Of a stretch of DNA of 64,000 nucleotides, positions 60,730-64,000 are shown one piece after another. The stretch is taken from contig NZ_JAFJSY010000029.1 of the NCBI RefSeq assembly GCF_019857225.1, positions 1-64,000 on the forward strand. The letters run 5' to 3'. This stretch comes from Streptomyces plumbidurans. Its GTDB lineage: Bacteria > Actinomycetota > Actinomycetes > Streptomycetales > Streptomycetaceae. Positions within the stretch are counted from its first letter, which is position 1. Every line of letters begins with the position of its first letter. The notes under the pieces were generated by a model, which ran no database searches, was not told the origin of the DNA, and was given only the letters and a program-made list of their open reading frames with translations. Both the position numbers and the translations under genes were made by a program.

Positions 60730-62663
60730 TTCTCCGCCTCCTCGTGCGGTGCGATCACGGCCAGCACCTGGTCCATGGCGACCGTCGTGCCCGGCGCCAC
60801 GTCCAGTTCGGCGACCGTGCCGGCATGCGGGGCGGAGATGACGTGCTCCATCTTCATCGCCTCGACGACCAGCAGACTCTGACCGGCGCTCACCTCGTCC
60901 CCGACGGCGACCTTCACCACGGTGACCGTGCCCGGCATGGGCGCGGTCAGCGAGTCGGCACCGGCGTGCCCGGCGCCCGTGAGGGACGCGGCGACCGGGT
61001 CGTGGTCGCGCACCTGCCAGGCGTCGCCGTCGCGGCCGAGCCAGTCGGCGGCGCGGTGGAAGGTGTGGCGCACCCCGTCGAGGGTGACCGTCACCTCGTC
61101 ACCGGTGACGGTGTGGGCGCCGCGCGCGACGTGCTCGACGGGCTCGAACCCGGGCACGCGCAGGTCGAAGGCGAGGGGCTTGGACGGTCCGCCCATGCGC
61201 CACCCGCTGGGCACGGAGAAGGGGTCCTGCCAGCCCTCCGCGCGCGGCCGCAGCGCCTCCTGACGCACGGCCGCCGCCGCCTCGTACACCTCGTCCGGTA
61301 CGTCGGTGGGGACCAGGCCGTCCACCTCGCGCTCCACCAGACCGGTGTCCAACTCGCCCGCCACCACGGCCGGGTGGGCCAGCAGGCGGCGCAGGAACCC
61401 GGCATTGGTCGGCACGCCCAGCGTCACCGTCCCGGCGAGGGCCGCCCGCAGCTTCCTGAGCGCCGTCTCCCGGTCCGGTCCGTAGGCGATCACCTTGGAC
61501 AGCATCGGGTCGTAGAGGCTGCCGACCTCGGTGCCCTCGCTGAGCCCGGAGTCGGTGCGGACGCCGTCGCCCTCGGGCTCGCGCAGCCTCAGGACCGCGC
61601 CGCCGGACGGCAGGAAGCCGCGCGCGCCCTCCTTGACGGACACGGTCTCCGCGCAGATACGTGCCTCCACCGCGTGCCCGGTGAGCCGGACGTCGTCCTG
61701 CGTGAACGTAAGCGGCTCGCCCGCCGCCACCCGCAGCTGCCACTCCACCAGGTCCAGGCCCGTGACCAGCTCGGTGACCGGGTGCTCGACCTGGAGGCGG
61801 GTGTTCATCTCCATGAAGTAGTACGAGGACGGGTCGCCGCCCGGCACGATGAACTCCACCGTGCCCGCGCCGCGGTAGCCGCAGGAGCGGGCCGCCTGCA
61901 CGGCCGCCTCGCCCATCGCCGCGCGCGTGGCCTCGTCCAGGAGCACGCTGGGCGCCTCCTCGACGAGCTTCTGGTGGCGGCGCTGCAGGGAGCACTCGCG
62001 CTCTCCCAGGTGCACCACGTGACCATGGCCGTCGGCCATGACCTGGATCTCGATGTGCCGGGGACGGTCCACCCACCGCTCGACGAGGAGCGTGTCGTCC
62101 CCGAAGGAGGCGCGGGCCTCGCGGCGGGCCGCGGCGATCTCCTCGTCCAGCACCGCGAGGTCGCGGACCAGCCGCATGCCCTTGCCGCCGCCGCCCGCCG
62201 AGGGCTTGAGCAGCACCGGTGCACCCAACTCGCGTGCTGCCGCCGCCAGTTCGGGGTCGCGGCCGCCGGGGACGACCGGGACGCCCGCCGCTTTCACCGT
62301 CTCCTTTGCGCGGATCTTGTCGCCCATCAGGGAGATCGCGTCGGCGGGCGGCCCGATGAAGACCAGCCCGGCGTCGGCGCACGCGCGCGCGAAGCCGGCG
62401 TTCTCCGCGAGGAAGCCGTACCCGGGGTGGACGGCCTGGGCGCCGGTGCGGGCGGCGGCCTGAAGCAGCCGCTCCACCGACAGATAGCTCTCGGCCGCCG
62501 GGGCCGGGCCGATGCGCACCGCCGTGTCGGCCTCGCGCACATGGCGTGCGTCGGCGTCCGCGTCGGAGAAGACGGCCACCGAGCGCACGCCCAGCGAGCG
62601 GAGCGTACGGATCACGCGGACGGCGATCTCGCCCCGGTTGGCCACGAGCACTGTGTCGAACAT
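60726..62663 (-). CDS. Biotin carboxylase/BCCP alpha subunit (probable methylcrotonyl-CoA carboxylase)
   Basis: 645-residue two-domain subunit. Biotin carboxylase part: ATP-grasp VLLKPSAGGGGKGMRLV, AVHPGYGFLAENAGFARA and FMEMNTRLQVEHPVTEL; C-terminal biotinyl domain with the target lysine in VVEAMKMEHVIS. The ATG at 62663 has GAGGAGGGG upstream. Operon context (acyl-CoA dehydrogenase, HMG-CoA lyase) points to 3-methylcrotonyl-CoA, though propionyl-CoA cannot be excluded from this subunit alone. Confidence 0.9.
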   Translation of the reverse strand: MFDTVLVANRGEIAVRVIRTLRSLGVRSVAVFSDADADARHVREADTAVRIGPAPAAESYLSVERLLQAAARTGAQAVHPGYGFLAENAGFARACADAGLVFIGPPADAISLMGDKIRAKETVKAAGVPVVPGGRDPELAAAARELGAPVLLKPSAGGGGKGMRLVRDLAVLDEEIAAARREARASFGDDTLLVERWVDRPRHIEIQVMADGHGHVVHLGERECSLQRRHQKLVEEAPSVLLDEATRAAMGEAAVQAARSCGYRGAGTVEFIVPGGDPSSYYFMEMNTRLQVEHPVTELVTGLDLVEWQLRVAAGEPLTFTQDDVRLTGHAVEARICAETVSVKEGARGFLPSGGAVLRLREPEGDGVRTDSGLSEGTEVGSLYDPMLSKVIAYGPDRETALRKLRAALAGTVTLGVPTNAGFLRRLLAHPAVVAGELDTGLVEREVDGLVPTDVPDEVYEAAAAVRQEALRPRAEGWQDPFSVPSGWRMGGPSKPLAFDLRVPGFEPVEHVARGAHTVTGDEVTVTLDGVRHTFHRAADWLGRDGDAWQVRDHDPVAASLTGAGHAGADSLTAPMPGTVTVVKVAVGDEVSAGQSLLVVEAMKMEHVISAPHAGTVAELDVAPGTTVAMDQVLAVIAPHEEAEK

Positions 62664-62674
62664 GGGTCCCCTCC

Positions 62675-64000
62675 TCACATCCTGAAGACGCCGAACTGGG
62701 GCTCACCCAGAGGCGCGTTGGCACAGGCGGTCAGCGCGAGACCCAGCACCTGGCGGGTCTCCAGCGGCTCGATGACGCCGTCGTCCCAGAGCCGGGCGGT
62801 GGCGTAGTAGGCGTTGCCCTGGCGCTCGTACTGCTGCCGGATCGGCGCCTTGAAGGACTCCTCGTCCTCGGCCGGCCAGTCCTCGCCGCGGGCCTCCAAC
62901 TGGTCGCGCTTGACGGTCGCGAGGACGGAGGCGGCCTGCTCGCCGCCCATGACGGAGATCTTGGCGTTGGGCCACATCCACAGGAAGCGGGGGGAGTAGG
63001 CCCGGCCGCACATCGAGTAGTTGCCCGCGCCGTACGAACCGCCGACCACGACCGTCAGCTTCGGCACGCGCGTGCAGGCCACCGCCGTGACCATCTTGGC
63101 GCCGTGCTTGGCGATGCCGCCCGCCTCGTAGTCCCTGCCGACCATGAAGCCCGAGATGTTCTGCAGGAACACCAGCGGGATGCCGCGCTGGTCGCACAGC
63201 TCGATGAAGTGGGCGCCCTTCTGGGCCGATTCGGAGAACAGGATGCCGTTGTTGGCGACGATCCCCACCGGGTGGCCGTGGATGCGGGCGAAGCCGGTGA
63301 CCAGGGTCTGCCCGAACTCCGCCTTGAACTCGGCGAAACGGGAGCCGTCGACCACGCGCGCGATGACCTCCCGTACGTCGTACGGGGTGCGGGAGTCCAC
63401 CGGCACCGCGCCGTACAGACCGTGCGGGTCGACCTTGGGCTCGACCGCCTGGCGCACCTCCCAGGGCAGTGCCCCGCGCGCGGGCAGGGTGGCCGCGATG
63501 TTGCGCACGATCCGCAGCGCGTGCGCGTCGTCCTCCGCGAGATGGTCCGTCACGCCCGAGATCCTGGAGTGCACCTCGCCGCCGCCCAGCTCCTCGGCGG
63601 TCACCACCTCGCCGGTGGCGGCCTTCACCAGGGGCGGGCCGCCCAGGAAGATCGTGCCCTGGTTGCGGACGATGACCGCCTCGTCGCTCATCGCCGGGAC
63701 ATACGCGCCGCCGGCCGTGCACGAGCCGAGGACCGCGGCGATCTGCGGGATGCCGGCCCCGGACATGCGGGCCTGGTTGTAGAAGATCCGCCCGAAGTGC
63801 TCCCGGTCCGGGAAGACCTCGTCCTGCATGGGCAGGAAGGCGCCGCCGGAGTCGACCAGGTAGATGCACGGCAGGCGGTTCTCCAGGGCCACCTCCTGGG
63901 CGCGCAGGTGCTTCTTCACCGTCATCGGGTAGTACGTGCCGCCCTTGACGGTGGCGTCGTTGGCGACGATCACGCACTCGCGTCCGCTCACCCGGCCGAT
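62675..64000 (-). CDS. Acyl-CoA carboxyltransferase beta subunit (start outside window)
   Basis: The minus-strand frame enters from the right edge (IGRVSGRECVIVANDATVKGG) and runs about 441 residues to its stop, so roughly the first 95 residues are missing. ClpP-like crotonase folds are shown by GGAFLPMQDEVFPDREHFGRIFYNQARMSG, VLGSCTAGGAYVPAMSDE, LVFLQNISGFMVGRDYEAGGIAKHGAKM and GSYGAGNYSMCGRAYSPRFLWMWPNA. It transfers carboxyl from biotin to the acyl-CoA. The alpha subunit starts 11 bp downstream. Confidence 0.92.
   Translation of the reverse strand: MGRVSGRECVIVANDATVKGGTYYPMTVKKHLRAQEVALENRLPCIYLVDSGGAFLPMQDEVFPDREHFGRIFYNQARMSGAGIPQIAAVLGSCTAGGAYVPAMSDEAVIVRNQGTIFLGGPPLVKAATGEVVTAEELGGGEVHSRISGVTDHLAEDDAHALRIVRNIAATLPARGALPWEVRQAVEPKVDPHGLYGAVPVDSRTPYDVREVIARVVDGSRFAEFKAEFGQTLVTGFARIHGHPVGIVANNGILFSESAQKGAHFIELCDQRGIPLVFLQNISGFMVGRDYEAGGIAKHGAKMVTAVACTRVPKLTVVVGGSYGAGNYSMCGRAYSPRFLWMWPNAKISVMGGEQAASVLATVKRDQLEARGEDWPAEDEESFKAPIRQQYERQGNAYYATARLWDDGVIEPLETRQVLGLALTACANAPLGEPQFGVFRM

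Overview
The window is high-GC actinobacterial DNA and almost certainly comes from a Streptomyces chromosome. Codon third positions are nearly all G or C. AdpA carries a single TTA (bldA-type) codon. A complete desABCD desferrioxamine operon lies between IdeR/DmdR-type iron boxes, and a CebR-type cellobiose locus and DasR-type (dre) operators are present. The gene order from about 14 kb to the right end matches, from memory, the Streptomyces coelicolor region around SCO2776-SCO2833 in reverse, so most of it is conserved core rather than a recent island.

Left part (1-14 kb): a partial SPFH protein, a dre-controlled AA10 chitin monooxygenase and an AMP-dependent acyl-CoA synthetase whose C-terminus runs into a tandem array of tRNA-Lys 3'-end fragments. 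The array ends in a tRNA-Lys(CTT) gene with an abnormal T-arm. Next comes a catabolic block: IclR regulator, EhuABCD-type amino-acid/ectoine ABC transporter, DUF3830 protein, amidase, 2-hydroxyacid dehydrogenase, two Asp/Glu-racemase-like enzymes and an LLM flavin oxidoreductase with a sequestered ribosome binding site.

Middle part (14-31 kb): a PAS-GGDEF-EAL c-di-GMP protein (CdgA-like), a secreted M6-type metalloprotease, two intergenic zones of diverged tandem repeats, and a second, normal tRNA-Lys(CTT). It also holds a three-gene operon that looks like a Dna2 helicase-nuclease divided over separate polypeptides (Fe-S RecB-like nuclease, unknown 529-residue protein, UPF1-like helicase). 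After that come a PAP2 lipid phosphatase, a histidine phosphatase, a TPR regulator, a spermidine-synthase-like protein and a two-component system.

Right part (31-64 kb): a dre-controlled GH18 chitinase; the cellobiose locus bglC-cebGFE with divergent cebR and two CebR boxes; a decayed acetyltransferase; tRNA-His; ornA-adpA; a universal stress protein; an acetate-uptake-type transporter; glmS; a Tat-exported phosphoesterase; a DUF4429 protein; a dre-controlled GH20 hexosaminidase; the des cluster with its iron boxes; and the leucine/isovalerate catabolic operon (acyl-CoA dehydrogenase, HMG-CoA lyase, biotin-dependent carboxylase alpha and partial beta).

Functional links: LPMO, chitinase and hexosaminidase form a chitin-degradation set under DasR, and GlmS makes the amino-sugar phosphate that this pathway feeds. 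CdgA-like protein and Orn are two steps of c-di-GMP turnover, next to AdpA, a developmental master regulator. The best candidates for something undescribed are the split Dna2-like operon (20.1-24.3 kb), the tRNA-Lys fragment array (3.2-4.2 kb) and the two gene-junction repeat arrays.
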